The notes under the pieces are model-generated. The model was not told where the DNA came from and searched no databases. It was given only the letters and a program-made list of their open reading frames with translations. 12,420 nucleotides of DNA from Ruminococcaceae bacterium UBA1767. GTDB lineage: Bacteria; Bacillota; Clostridia; Oscillospirales; Acutalibacteraceae. This document shows, piece by piece, positions 5,403 through 12,420 of this stretch. Position 1 is the stretch's first letter, and the number at the start of each line of letters is the position of its first letter. The stretch spans positions 1 through 12,420 of the forward strand of contig DCGX01000016.1 in assembly GCA_002315505.1 (NCBI GenBank), in the 5' to 3' direction. The translations under genes and the position numbers were made by a program.

Positions 5403-7190
5403 ATGGCTTATATTCTTAAACCACATTTTACAAGAAAATATAAAATTTATTCAAAGGACGATGCAATTATTCCTGCCGAATTATTCAAGGCAGAGTGCGT
5501 TGCACCGAATCTTGACGGCTTCCCGTATCCGCTTCCGTCAAAGAAGTCCGAATATACCTGCTATGCCGAGGGAAATAACGGCGTAGTATGGTACGGCGCA
5601 ACAACAGGTCTTACAAGATACGATAAGGATGCAGAGCGTATCGAGGACAGAATTATGTTTTTCAGCGCACCAAGACATCTTGCAGTTGACAAGGTTGATG
5701 CACTTCTGGCTGAGGGCAACGATGTATGGGTGCTTACAGGTGATAAAGTATCTCATATCGAAATGGTAATGCTTACCTGTGAAGAAAAGGCAGAAATTCT
5801 TCTTGACGAAACAAACAAGTACGTTATGCGTCGAGGAATGGTTGCACAGAGAGGTTTGCAGGAAATCGGTAATATTGAGTCAATTTATCCGTATGCTTCA
5901 AGTGACAATGACGGCACATTCACAGCAGGTCACGCAATCGGTGAAATTTATCACTATGCAGTGCTTCGTGACAAGCTCGGTGTAAATCATCCGAGAACAC
6001 AGAAGGCACTCAAATATGCAACGATGTCCTGCGAGGCTTGTCTTCTTTTGATGTATATTCACGGCAGACCCGAGGGATTTATCGCACGTTCATATCATCT
6101 TCCGAACGAGCCTGTTCCCGATGACGGACTTTTCTATATTCGTGACGGCAAGGTCGCAAGACTTTCCGAAACAACCGCTTCAAAGGAAAGAGGAATTGTC
6201 GGTCAGGAGGTTGCCTGCGATTATCCTATTCCCGAGCGACTTGCACGTCTTTACCGTGACCTCGGATTTACAGATGACGGTATTGCATATAAGGCAGACA
6301 CAAGCAGTGACGAGGTAACCTCGCACTATCTTCATATGAAAATAGCACACGACATTCTCGGACCTGTTGACCCCGAGCTTGATGAAATTATCAAGGACGC
6401 CTGCAAGCGTACAATGAATCACATTATTGACGGCGGTATGGAGTTTATCGATGTTGACAGACCTACAACCTGGGCAAAGTGGAGCAAGCGTTATTTCAGC
6501 ACATCGGAATTCGGTTATGTTGATGCACCGCTTAATGCAGGTGAGGTTCTTTCATATCTCAAGGTTGTAATGCATATAACAGGCGAAAAGGGTATATGGG
6601 AAAAGACCTACAACAAGCTCGTTGAAGAGGGCTATGCTGAGCTTACCACAAAGCACTATGACAGATTTTTCCAGGGTGCACTTGCCTGCGGATGCGCTCC
6701 GGAGGAAGAGCTTATGTACGGTGACAATTTCCTTGCAACAGCATCCTTGTGGCTTCTCTGCACACTTGAAAAAGACCCGGAATTGCTCGCAACCTACAGA
6801 AAGGCATATGAAGGTTGGAAGGGTACTGTTCTTCGTGAGCACAACCCGGGTTATGAATTCCCGTTTTTGCTTTCTGTTCCGGGTACGGATATTGATATTG
6901 CTAAGGCTTGTGAATATTTCTATCGTTCCGAAATGACACGTTATGTCTGTGCAACAGAGGTTGAACGTCACGACACAGCTAAGAAAAATAAGCGTTCCGG
7001 TGGCGGCTGGTCAGAATACGAAATTTCGGCCTTGCTTATGCCTGACGAGAGAACTGTACATAAATATGACAGAAATCCGTATGCGGTTACACCGAAGGAA
7101 TGGCAACCGGGAAGAAGTGTTGAAGGTTGTTATGTTTACACATTTGCATATTGGATAGGCAGATACTTCGGAATTATTGACGAAGAGTAA
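5403..7190 (+). CDS. Cytoplasmic propeller-like/six-hairpin toroid protein, function unknown
   Basis: A 595-residue protein with no signal peptide or membrane segment. Residues 52-120 resemble one to two blades of the Reg_prop beta-propeller family: GNNGVVWYGATTGLTRYD at 57-74 and GNDVWVLTGDKV at 105-116. Residues from about 130 onward are mostly helical and look like an (alpha/alpha)6 toroid (six-hairpin glycosidase-like), with motifs SSDNDGTFTAGH (166-177), YKADTSSDEVTSHYLHM (296-312) and DRPTTWAKWS (352-361) that I associate with uncharacterised proteins of this type in gut and environmental bacteria. The acidic cluster in TSSDE and the following His are candidate active-site residues; this is inference. 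RBS and promoter are clear, and a terminator follows 7 nt after the stop, so it is probably monocistronic. It stands next to a secreted polysaccharide-degradation operon on the same strand, so an intracellular glycosidase, lyase or epimerase role is plausible but unproven. Confidence 0.72.
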   Translation: MAYILKPHFTRKYKIYSKDDAIIPAELFKAECVAPNLDGFPYPLPSKKSEYTCYAEGNNGVVWYGATTGLTRYDKDAERIEDRIMFFSAPRHLAVDKVDALLAEGNDVWVLTGDKVSHIEMVMLTCEEKAEILLDETNKYVMRRGMVAQRGLQEIGNIESIYPYASSDNDGTFTAGHAIGEIYHYAVLRDKLGVNHPRTQKALKYATMSCEACLLLMYIHGRPEGFIARSYHLPNEPVPDDGLFYIRDGKVARLSETTASKERGIVGQEVACDYPIPERLARLYRDLGFTDDGIAYKADTSSDEVTSHYLHMKIAHDILGPVDPELDEIIKDACKRTMNHIIDGGMEFIDVDRPTTWAKWSKRYFSTSEFGYVDAPLNAGEVLSYLKVVMHITGEKGIWEKTYNKLVEEGYAELTTKHYDRFFQGALACGCAPEEELMYGDNFLATASLWLLCTLEKDPELLATYRKAYEGWKGTVLREHNPGYEFPFLLSVPGTDIDIAKACEYFYRSEMTRYVCATEVERHDTAKKNKRSGGGWSEYEISALLMPDERTVHKYDRNPYAVTPKEWQPGRSVEGCYVYTFAYWIGRYFGIIDEE

Positions 7191-7197
7191 TTTTATT

Positions 7198-7225
7198 GCG
7201 GATAGCGTTGGCTGTCCGCTTTTTT
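7198..7225 (+). terminator. Intrinsic terminator
   Basis: GCGGATAGC (7198-7206) pairs with GCTGTCCGC (7211-7219) over 9 bp with one U-G pair and a GTTG loop, followed by TTTTTT (7220-7225). It lies 7 nt after the stop codon of the 595-residue protein gene and separates it from the next operon. Confidence 0.92.
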
Positions 7226-7234
7226 AATTTTTAT

Positions 7235-7263
7235 TTTGCATTTAATATACTTTATGATATAAT
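7235..7263 (+). promoter_or_regulatory. Promoter of the secreted-enzyme operon
   Basis: TTTGCA (7235-7240), a 17-bp spacer and a perfect TATAAT (7258-7263), starting just after the preceding terminator. GGAG at 7281-7284 is the RBS for the ATG at 7293. All four downstream genes are packed without room for further promoters, so this one probably drives the operon. Confidence 0.65.
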
Positions 7264-7292
7264 TAAGAAAATAATCATTTGGAGTTGATTGT

Positions 7293-8939
7293 ATGAAAAA
7301 GATATTAGTAGTTTTGCTGACAATTATTATGGCGTTTTCGTTCTGTATGCCTTGCTTTGCAGGTGTGCAGGGTACGACATACTATGTTGACAGTGTAAAC
7401 GGTGATGACAACGCAAGCGGACTTTCCGAACAGAGCGCATGGAAAACTATTGCAAAGGCAAGAGAAAAGACATATTCCGCAGGTGACGAGATTCTTTTTA
7501 AGGCAGGCGGAATATATAACGGTAATTTCGTAGCATACGGCAATGGTACTGCCGATATGCCGATTACTCTCGGCTCTTACGGAGATACAGAGGCTGACGG
7601 TCTGCCGATTTTCCGTAATGACGATGCTGACACAGTGCTTTGTCTTATTCAGAATGTAAAAGGCTGGACAGTTGAAAATATCGAATTTACCGCACCGGAC
7701 GGACACGGCATTTTTGTTTATGCTGTCGGTGACGGACAGACAGAGGATATTGTGATTAAAAACTGTGTTTTTCACGATATTACCAATAAGCCTCTTATTA
7801 CGAGATATCCCATTTTGCTTGCTTCAAATTCAGCAGTAGCAAGACTTAATAACATCACAATCAAGGATTGCAATATCTACGATTGCGGTTATGGTATCAG
7901 TATGAGCGGTCTTTCACGAGAGTGGTCAAAGGACGCTTTTACAACAGAATATGATTCATATAACCATAACTATGTAATTGACGGTGTTTCACTTAACAAC
8001 ATTCTTTATGATGCAATTATCATTATGTCAATATACGGAATGACAATCAGAAATTGCTCGTTGATTGATACCTGCTTACTTGATGACCATTACACAGCAC
8101 CTATGTGGTCGCATCACGCAAGTCACTTCATTATCGAAAACTGTGAAATTGCAGGTGCATTAAACGAAAAAGACGGTATGGCTGTTGACTTTGATGGCTG
8201 GACAACCGATGCAACATATCAGTATATCTATTCACACGATAATGTACGATTTATCAACAACTGTTGCTATGACAACTATACTTGTAACAGAAATTGTACA
8301 GTTCGTTATTGCCTTTCCGTAAACGACAATAAATGCGGAAACAATATGGCACAGATGCTTACATCAGGCTCGGTAGATTACAACGAAGACGAATATCCAC
8401 GACATATGGATAACTTCAAGTTCTACAATAACACAATCATCAACGGCTCGGAGTTCAATCTTATCGGTCTTAAGGATTCGTATATCGCAAACAATATTTT
8501 CACGGGTAATATGACATCTGCTTTCCGTTTCACAAGAAAAACTTATGACGAAAACGGAGATAAGCTCATTCTCAGCTTTGACGGAAAAATGACAAATAAC
8601 TGCTTCTGGGGAACACCTGTTCCGACGATTGCGAAAAACAGCTATACCTGCAACCCGAAATTTGTCGGTACAGACGAAAACGATATGAACAGTTATATGC
8701 TTTCTTCAAAATCAAAGCTCCTCGGCAAAGGACTTAAGGTTGAAGAGGATATGGGTGAAACTGACCTTTACGGCAATGCACTCACAGACAGCATCAACAT
8801 TGGTTGCTACGGCGGAAATGGTGAGAATGTTAAGGCGAAAACCAATGCATTTGATTTTATTTCTTCAAAAATAAATACAATTCTCGGTGTGATTTATAAC
8901 TTTGTTTATATGTGCACAGACAGATACTGGTTGTTTTAA
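7293..8939 (+). CDS. Secreted right-handed parallel beta-helix protein
   Basis: A 548-residue exported protein. Residues 1-23 are a Sec signal peptide (MKK, a hydrophobic core, then CFA before Gly24), so cleavage near 23/24 is expected. The mature start carries TYYVDSVNGDDNASGLS (29-45) and SAWKTIAKA, the usual opening of polysaccharide lyases and glycosidases with a right-handed beta-helix. Repeated rungs with Asn/Cys ladders follow, such as NITIKDCNIYDC (187-198), MTIRNCSLIDT (250-260), FIIENCEIAG (279-288), and VRFINNCCYDN (318-328). DGMAVDFDGW (294-303) could hold metal or catalytic acids. Expected role: binding and cleavage of an acidic or plant polysaccharide outside the cell; family-level activity is not assignable. 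The C-terminal 29 residues (about 520-548) leave the helix and form an aromatic-rich amphipathic segment ending in YWLF, with no LPXTG, SLH or dockerin. It is the first gene of a four-gene operon. Confidence 0.85.
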   Translation: MKKILVVLLTIIMAFSFCMPCFAGVQGTTYYVDSVNGDDNASGLSEQSAWKTIAKAREKTYSAGDEILFKAGGIYNGNFVAYGNGTADMPITLGSYGDTEADGLPIFRNDDADTVLCLIQNVKGWTVENIEFTAPDGHGIFVYAVGDGQTEDIVIKNCVFHDITNKPLITRYPILLASNSAVARLNNITIKDCNIYDCGYGISMSGLSREWSKDAFTTEYDSYNHNYVIDGVSLNNILYDAIIIMSIYGMTIRNCSLIDTCLLDDHYTAPMWSHHASHFIIENCEIAGALNEKDGMAVDFDGWTTDATYQYIYSHDNVRFINNCCYDNYTCNRNCTVRYCLSVNDNKCGNNMAQMLTSGSVDYNEDEYPRHMDNFKFYNNTIINGSEFNLIGLKDSYIANNIFTGNMTSAFRFTRKTYDENGDKLILSFDGKMTNNCFWGTPVPTIAKNSYTCNPKFVGTDENDMNSYMLSSKSKLLGKGLKVEEDMGETDLYGNALTDSINIGCYGGNGENVKAKTNAFDFISSKINTILGVIYNFVYMCTDRYWLF

Positions 8940-8942
8940 AAT

Positions 8943-9527
8943 ATGAAAAAAATATCTCTAATTTTATTAACCGTCTGTCTTTTGCTTTTGTGCTCGTGTG
9001 GTGAGAGTAAAACGCAAGCTCCGACAGTTAATCCCGATGAGCCGTATGCAACCGTAAACGGCGAAACAATTACGGTTGAGGAAATTGAATATTTCAAAAA
9101 ACGTGACCGCTCGGATATAATCAACGAGTTTTCCGCAGAATACAACATTACCGACTTTGCAACATTCTGGGACACTATGTATGATGGCAGTACAACACCG
9201 ACAGATGCACTTCAGAAAAGAGCACTTGAGGATGCCGTCAGCGCAAAGGTGAAGCTCGTTGAGATGAAAAAGCAGGGCATTTACGATGACATTACGTTTA
9301 ACGGATTGCAGAGCCGTGCCGAGGAATATAACGAGAGCCACAAAAATCAGCCTGCGACAGTTGGTGTGAACAGTATTGACCTTACGAGCTTTTACACCTA
9401 TTATCTTGAAACGGGTGAAATGGAGCTTAAAAACAGGCTCGAAATGGAGCAGGATGAGTTTGAAAAATATCTTGAAGACTTAATTTCAGACGCAGAAACA
9501 CAAATGATTTCGGAGAAACAAAATTGA
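8943..9527 (+). CDS. Lipoprotein with SurA/PrsA N-terminal-like fold, no rotamase domain
   Basis: A 194-residue exported lipoprotein. The signal sequence ends in the lipobox L-C-S-C with lipidated Cys19. After a short linker comes YATVNGETITVEEIEYFKK (37-55), the characteristic opening of SurA/PrsA N-terminal chaperone domains (a beta strand with V-N-G, then helix), followed by helices to the C-terminus. PrsA and SurA normally carry a parvulin PPIase domain; this protein is far shorter and no parvulin sequence is seen, so it would be a chaperone-only foldase or substrate-binding lipoprotein on the outer face of the membrane. The gene begins 3 bp after the beta-helix stop, with no clear Shine-Dalgarno sequence, so translation is probably coupled. 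Its stop TGA overlaps the TTG start of the methyltransferase. Its position between two secreted proteins suggests help in folding them (inference). Confidence 0.75.
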   Translation: MKKISLILLTVCLLLLCSCGESKTQAPTVNPDEPYATVNGETITVEEIEYFKKRDRSDIINEFSAEYNITDFATFWDTMYDGSTTPTDALQKRALEDAVSAKVKLVEMKKQGIYDDITFNGLQSRAEEYNESHKNQPATVGVNSIDLTSFYTYYLETGEMELKNRLEMEQDEFEKYLEDLISDAETQMISEKQN

Positions 9528-10348
9528 GTAATATTATAAAAATTGATGACTTTTCGGACAGCCGACTTGATGTGTATGCACGACTTTCCGAGGCACAGCT
9601 TCTAAATCGTGACAATCCCGAGGACGGAATTTTTATCGCAGAAAGTCCGAAGGTTGTCGAGCGTGCATTGAACGCAGGCTATGAGCCGATTTCACTTTTA
9701 CTCGAGGAAAAGCACGTTGACGGCGAAGCAAAGGAAATTGTAAAAAGATGCGGTGATATTCCGATTTTTACGGCAGAATTCAACACCTTGACACAGCTGA
9801 CGGGATTTCAGCTGACAAGAGGAGTGCTGTGTGCAATGCACAGAAAAGCTCTTCCGGGCGTTGAGGAAATTTGCGAAAACGCAAGGCGGATTGCCGTGCT
9901 TGAAAATGTTATGAATCCGACAAATGTCGGTGCGATTATCCGAAGTGCAGCTGCATTGAATATGGATGCGGTTCTTTTGACAAAGGAATGCAGTAATCCG
10001 CTTTACCGCCGTGCAATTCGTGTGAGTATGGGTACTGTTTTTCAGATTCCTTGGACGATTATGTTCGATGTTGATTGGCAGAATGACGGAATTGATATAA
10101 TGCACAGACTCGGCTTCAAGACAGCTTCCTTTGCACTTACCGATGCTTCTGTCAGCATTAAAAACGAGAGCCTTTGCAACGAGGAAAAGCTCGCTGTTAT
10201 TCTCGGCACAGAGGGTGACGGACTTGCACAGTCTACAATCGAGAATTCCGATTATACTGTAAAAATTCCGATGTCGCACGGAGTAGATTCGCTGAATGTT
10301 GCCGCCGCTGCTGCGGTTGCATTCTGGCAGTTAGGAGACAACAAATGA
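9524..10348 (+). CDS. TrmH/SpoU-family RNA 2'-O-ribose methyltransferase
   Basis: A 274-residue SPOUT-class enzyme that uses S-adenosylmethionine to methylate a ribose 2'-OH in rRNA or tRNA. The N-terminal ~105 residues look like the substrate-binding L30e-like domain, with FIAESPKVVERALNAGY at 37-53. The C-terminal knot domain has the three family motifs: NPTNVGAIIRSA (131-142; Asn and Arg conserved), ILGTEGDGL (226-234), and IPMSHGVDSLNVAAAAAVAF (248-267). It is cytoplasmic. The start is TTG at 9524-9526, overlapping the lipoprotein stop as TTGA, with GGAG at 9512-9515. Its own stop overlaps the next ATG as ATGA, so it is translationally linked to secreted-protein genes on both sides, which is unusual for a housekeeping-type modification enzyme. 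The target nucleotide is unknown. Assignment to TrmH, RlmB or TsnR-like subgroups is not possible by eye. Confidence 0.92.
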   Translation: MSNIIKIDDFSDSRLDVYARLSEAQLLNRDNPEDGIFIAESPKVVERALNAGYEPISLLLEEKHVDGEAKEIVKRCGDIPIFTAEFNTLTQLTGFQLTRGVLCAMHRKALPGVEEICENARRIAVLENVMNPTNVGAIIRSAAALNMDAVLLTKECSNPLYRRAIRVSMGTVFQIPWTIMFDVDWQNDGIDIMHRLGFKTASFALTDASVSIKNESLCNEEKLAVILGTEGDGLAQSTIENSDYTVKIPMSHGVDSLNVAAAAAVAFWQLGDNK

Positions 10349-12345
10349 AAAAAATAATTTCAGTTTTGCTTTGTATTTCAATAGTATTAACATTCACAAC
10401 TGTGAATTCATTCGCAGGTGACAAAAATGTTTGGTTCGGTGTTGCTGATTCCTTCGGTGAAGTCGGCGGAGCTTTTGTCAGCGTTTTTACAAGATTTTTC
10501 AATAAGCTCTCCAATAAAGACGAGTCGAAAATTAATGAAGCTGAGGAGCAAAAGGTTAACTGGAAGACAGTTTCGGCTGACTTGAAAATTGATAATCCCG
10601 AAGCAACAATCAATGCCGAAACGTGGGTTGCAAACGAGCTTTCTTATGTCAGCACAAAAACATACGCAGACCCGTTTAATGACGTTACACTTGACTTGGT
10701 TTTATTCGGCAACGGCAGAGAATATACCATTCCGGCTTTCTGGGATGGCGGTAACACCTGGAAAATTCGTTTTGCGTGTCCGTCAGCGGGAGAGTGGTAT
10801 TTTAAAACTATCTGCTCCGATACAGATAATGCAGCCTTGCACAATCGTACAGGCAAAATAATCTGCAAAGAATATGACGGTGAATATGAAATTTATCAGA
10901 ACGGCTTTGTCACAACAAAGGAATGTAAAAAATATTTCACCTACGATGACGGCACTCCGTTTTTGTACCTCGGTGACACGCATTGGAGCCTCGGTGACGA
11001 AACTGTTGATATGGTAAAAATTATCGCACAAAAACGGGCAGAGCAGGGCTTTACGGTTATTCAGTCTGAGCCAATCGGTGCAAAATTCATAGTTGAAAAC
11101 GGCATTACGAATGACGATATGGCAGGCTTTAAGGACTATGACGATAAGTTCAAGGCTATTGCCGATAACGGACTTGTTCACGCAAATGCTGAATTTTTCT
11201 TCCCGTATTATATGGGAACTTTAATTGATAATTTCGGTGGTTACAGCGAAAATTATTCGACAGTTAAGATTGATAAAAAGGATTGCAAGCTCTACGATAT
11301 TTCCGACACGGCAAAGGCTTACCTTGAAAAGCTCGCACGTTACTGGGTGGCACGTTATTCCGCATATCCTGTAATGTGGACACTCGGACAGGAGGTTGAC
11401 GATGATTTTTACTGGGCGATTGACAACCATCCCGAGTGGGGTTATGCAAATAATCCGTATAAATATTTAGCCGAATATATTGCAAAGTATGACCCTTATT
11501 CACATCCGTTGTCGGCTCATCAGGAAAATGCAGGCGCAACAACGGCATACGGAAATGGTGAAAACACAGACGAAAAGCGAAAGGTTTACCAAAATGCTTC
11601 GACATCAGTTTTTTATGATATGAGTGAGCATACGTTCTATGCTTCGCAGTGGTCTCCGTCAAAGACAGGACAGCTGAATTTCAATGTGCCGAAGGATTAC
11701 TGGTACAATTCAAACGGCAAGGTTGCGATAAACTATGAGGGGCAGTATTGCTACCTGTGGACAAAGAATTTCGGCGCGAGAATGCAGGGCTGGACAGCCT
11801 ATCTCAATGGCTTGTACGGCTACGGCTGGGGTGGTCACGATACATGGAGCTACCTCAATACCTATGACGAGGACAACGATTCAACTGACGGACTTGATGT
11901 GGTCACATCGCAGGAAAAAATCAATGCAACGTGGCAGGATTCACTCGAGTACGAAAGCTCGTATCAATGCGGATATATGCTTGATTTCTTCTCAAAAATC
12001 GAGTGGCAGGAGCTAATTCCGAGATTTGATAACAAGGCATATTTCAAGCCGTGTTTGGATGTATATTACACCTGTGCAAGCAACAAGGATAACAGCGAAA
12101 TGGTAATTTATTTCTATTCGTTTAATGACAGCTCTGTTGCACAGAAGTCAAACACAACAAACCGTGGTGCAATTTCGACAGGTACAATCGGCAATCTTGA
12201 GCCGAGAGGAACGTATCATTATCAGTGGTTTAATCCGATTACGGGTGAGTATTCGGAGGAGCATACATTTACCGCAACCGCTTTCGGAACATATTTCCTC
12301 GGACAGAAAAATAACACCGATATGGTGTTGCATTTGTATAAATAA
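10345..12345 (+). CDS. Secreted DUF5060/DUF4038 glycoside hydrolase (apiosidase-like)
   Basis: A 666-residue exported enzyme. A signal peptide ends near NSFA/Gly25. Residues about 30-56 form an aromatic amphipathic stretch (GEVGGAFVSVFTRFFNKL at 38-55), then a linker. Residues about 78-172 resemble the DUF5060 beta-sandwich (WDGGNTWKIRFACPSAGEW, 133-151). Residues about 195-530 match the DUF4038 TIM-barrel: FLYLGDTHWSL (206-216), AEQGFTVIQSEP (232-243), and WTLGQEVDDD (345-354) after a strand, whose Glu350 is a likely acid/base; Glu465 in INYEGQY is a likely nucleophile (inference from clan GH-A topology). Residues about 565-664 look like the C-terminal beta domain often annotated as putative collagen-binding. 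Related enzymes include apiosidases of GH140 acting on rhamnogalacturonan II, but many DUF4038 proteins have other or unknown substrates. RBS TAGGAG (10332-10337); 4-bp ATGA overlap with the methyltransferase. It is the last gene of the operon. Confidence 0.86.
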   Translation: MKKIISVLLCISIVLTFTTVNSFAGDKNVWFGVADSFGEVGGAFVSVFTRFFNKLSNKDESKINEAEEQKVNWKTVSADLKIDNPEATINAETWVANELSYVSTKTYADPFNDVTLDLVLFGNGREYTIPAFWDGGNTWKIRFACPSAGEWYFKTICSDTDNAALHNRTGKIICKEYDGEYEIYQNGFVTTKECKKYFTYDDGTPFLYLGDTHWSLGDETVDMVKIIAQKRAEQGFTVIQSEPIGAKFIVENGITNDDMAGFKDYDDKFKAIADNGLVHANAEFFFPYYMGTLIDNFGGYSENYSTVKIDKKDCKLYDISDTAKAYLEKLARYWVARYSAYPVMWTLGQEVDDDFYWAIDNHPEWGYANNPYKYLAEYIAKYDPYSHPLSAHQENAGATTAYGNGENTDEKRKVYQNASTSVFYDMSEHTFYASQWSPSKTGQLNFNVPKDYWYNSNGKVAINYEGQYCYLWTKNFGARMQGWTAYLNGLYGYGWGGHDTWSYLNTYDEDNDSTDGLDVVTSQEKINATWQDSLEYESSYQCGYMLDFFSKIEWQELIPRFDNKAYFKPCLDVYYTCASNKDNSEMVIYFYSFNDSSVAQKSNTTNRGAISTGTIGNLEPRGTYHYQWFNPITGEYSEEHTFTATAFGTYFLGQKNNTDMVLHLYK

Positions 12346-12349
12346 TTTT

Positions 12350-12383
12350 AAGCACCGGGTTTTTCACTCGGTGCTTGTTTTTT
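12350..12383 (+). terminator. Strong intrinsic terminator of the secreted-enzyme operon
   Basis: AAGCACCGGGT (12350-12360) pairs with ACTCGGTGCTT (12366-12376) over 11 bp with one G-U pair and a 5-nt loop, then TTTTTT (12378-12383) after a single G. It begins 4 nt after the glycosidase stop codon and ends the operon. Confidence 0.95.
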
Positions 12384-12384
12384 A

Positions 12385-12420
12385 TGCTGATTTGGTTGTG
12401 GTTTCGGTCTGCTGATTTGG
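12385..12420. repeat. Direct repeat TGCTGATTTGG at the right edge
   Basis: TGCTGATTTGG occurs at 12385-12395 and again at 12410-12420, the very end of the window, 25 bp apart start to start. The intervening bases are T/G-rich. It could be a short tandem-type repeat continuing past the edge or chance; nothing more can be said from 36 bp. Confidence 0.4.

Noticed and set aside
6552..6971. 139-residue minus-strand open frame inside the toroid protein gene
   Set aside because: Antisense shadow of a well-supported gene; Cys/Ile-rich low-sense composition and no initiation signals.
7254..7278. ATGAT/ATCAT inverted repeat around the -10 of the secreted-enzyme operon
   Set aside because: Arms are only 5 bp in an AT-rich stretch and do not match a cre or other known site, so chance is the likeliest explanation.
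9698..10279. 193-residue minus-strand open frame antisense to the methyltransferase
   Set aside because: Fully covered by the SPOUT gene with intact motifs; Cys/His/Asn-rich translation is typical of a reverse-frame shadow.
7293..12345. Cellulosomal enzymes or a PUL of the SusCD type
   Set aside because: No dockerin, cohesin, SLH, LPXTG, SusC or SusD sequence is seen in either secreted protein or neighbours.
1..12420. CRISPR array, tRNA, rRNA, riboswitch, insertion sequence or prophage
   Set aside because: No regular repeat-spacer pattern, cloverleaf, transposase/integrase protein or phage gene was found on reading both strands; the intergenic gaps are all under about 155 bp and explained by promoters and terminators.

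Overview
The window looks like a chromosomal segment of a low-to-mid GC Gram-positive Clostridia, most like gut or rumen Ruminococcaceae/Oscillospiraceae. This is inferred from strong AGGAGG-type ribosome binding sites, sigma-A-type promoters, the standard code (TGA is used as stop), Gram-positive signal peptides and lipobox, and the protein families present. I see no RNA gene, transposase, integrase, phage gene or CRISPR array.

Left block (1-3112, minus strand plus one divergent regulator). A two-gene minus-strand operon encodes an AMP-forming acyl/aminoacyl ligase (1412-2959) and, 14 bp downstream, a free-standing condensation-domain acyltransferase (9-1397). It probably continues past the left edge, because an AGGT-type ribosome binding site sits on the last stop codon. 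A TetR-family regulator (3113-3700) diverges from it. The 153-bp intergenic region holds a near-consensus promoter for the regulator and two sets of inverted repeats placed on the opposing promoters, which makes local control by the regulator likely.

Middle block (3700-5402). Convergent with the regulator is a minus-strand pair overlapping by 4 bp: a very AT-rich membrane acyltransferase of the Acyl_transf_3 family and a small single-domain PAS protein of the CHPP type. Two hairpins lie between the regulator and this pair.

Right block (5403-12420, plus strand). First is a monocistronic cytoplasmic 595-residue protein with a propeller-like N-terminus and a putative six-hairpin (alpha/alpha toroid) body of unknown function, closed by a good intrinsic terminator. 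Then comes a tightly packed four-gene operon with its own promoter: a secreted parallel beta-helix protein, a SurA/PrsA-N-like lipoprotein without a rotamase domain, a TrmH/SpoU rRNA or tRNA 2'-O-methyltransferase started at TTG, and a secreted DUF5060/DUF4038 (apiosidase-like) glycoside hydrolase. The last two junctions are 4-bp stop/start overlaps and the first gap is 3 bp. A strong terminator ends the operon.

The right block most plausibly handles a plant-type polysaccharide: the secreted beta-helix protein and glycosidase act outside, the lipoprotein may help fold them, and the cytoplasmic toroid protein may process an imported sugar. The methyltransferase does not fit this theme. The most notable points are the carrier-less ligase/condensation pair, the amphipathic aromatic-rich helices in both secreted enzymes, the truncated foldase lipoprotein, and the propeller-toroid protein. 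I do not see proof of a wholly new system.
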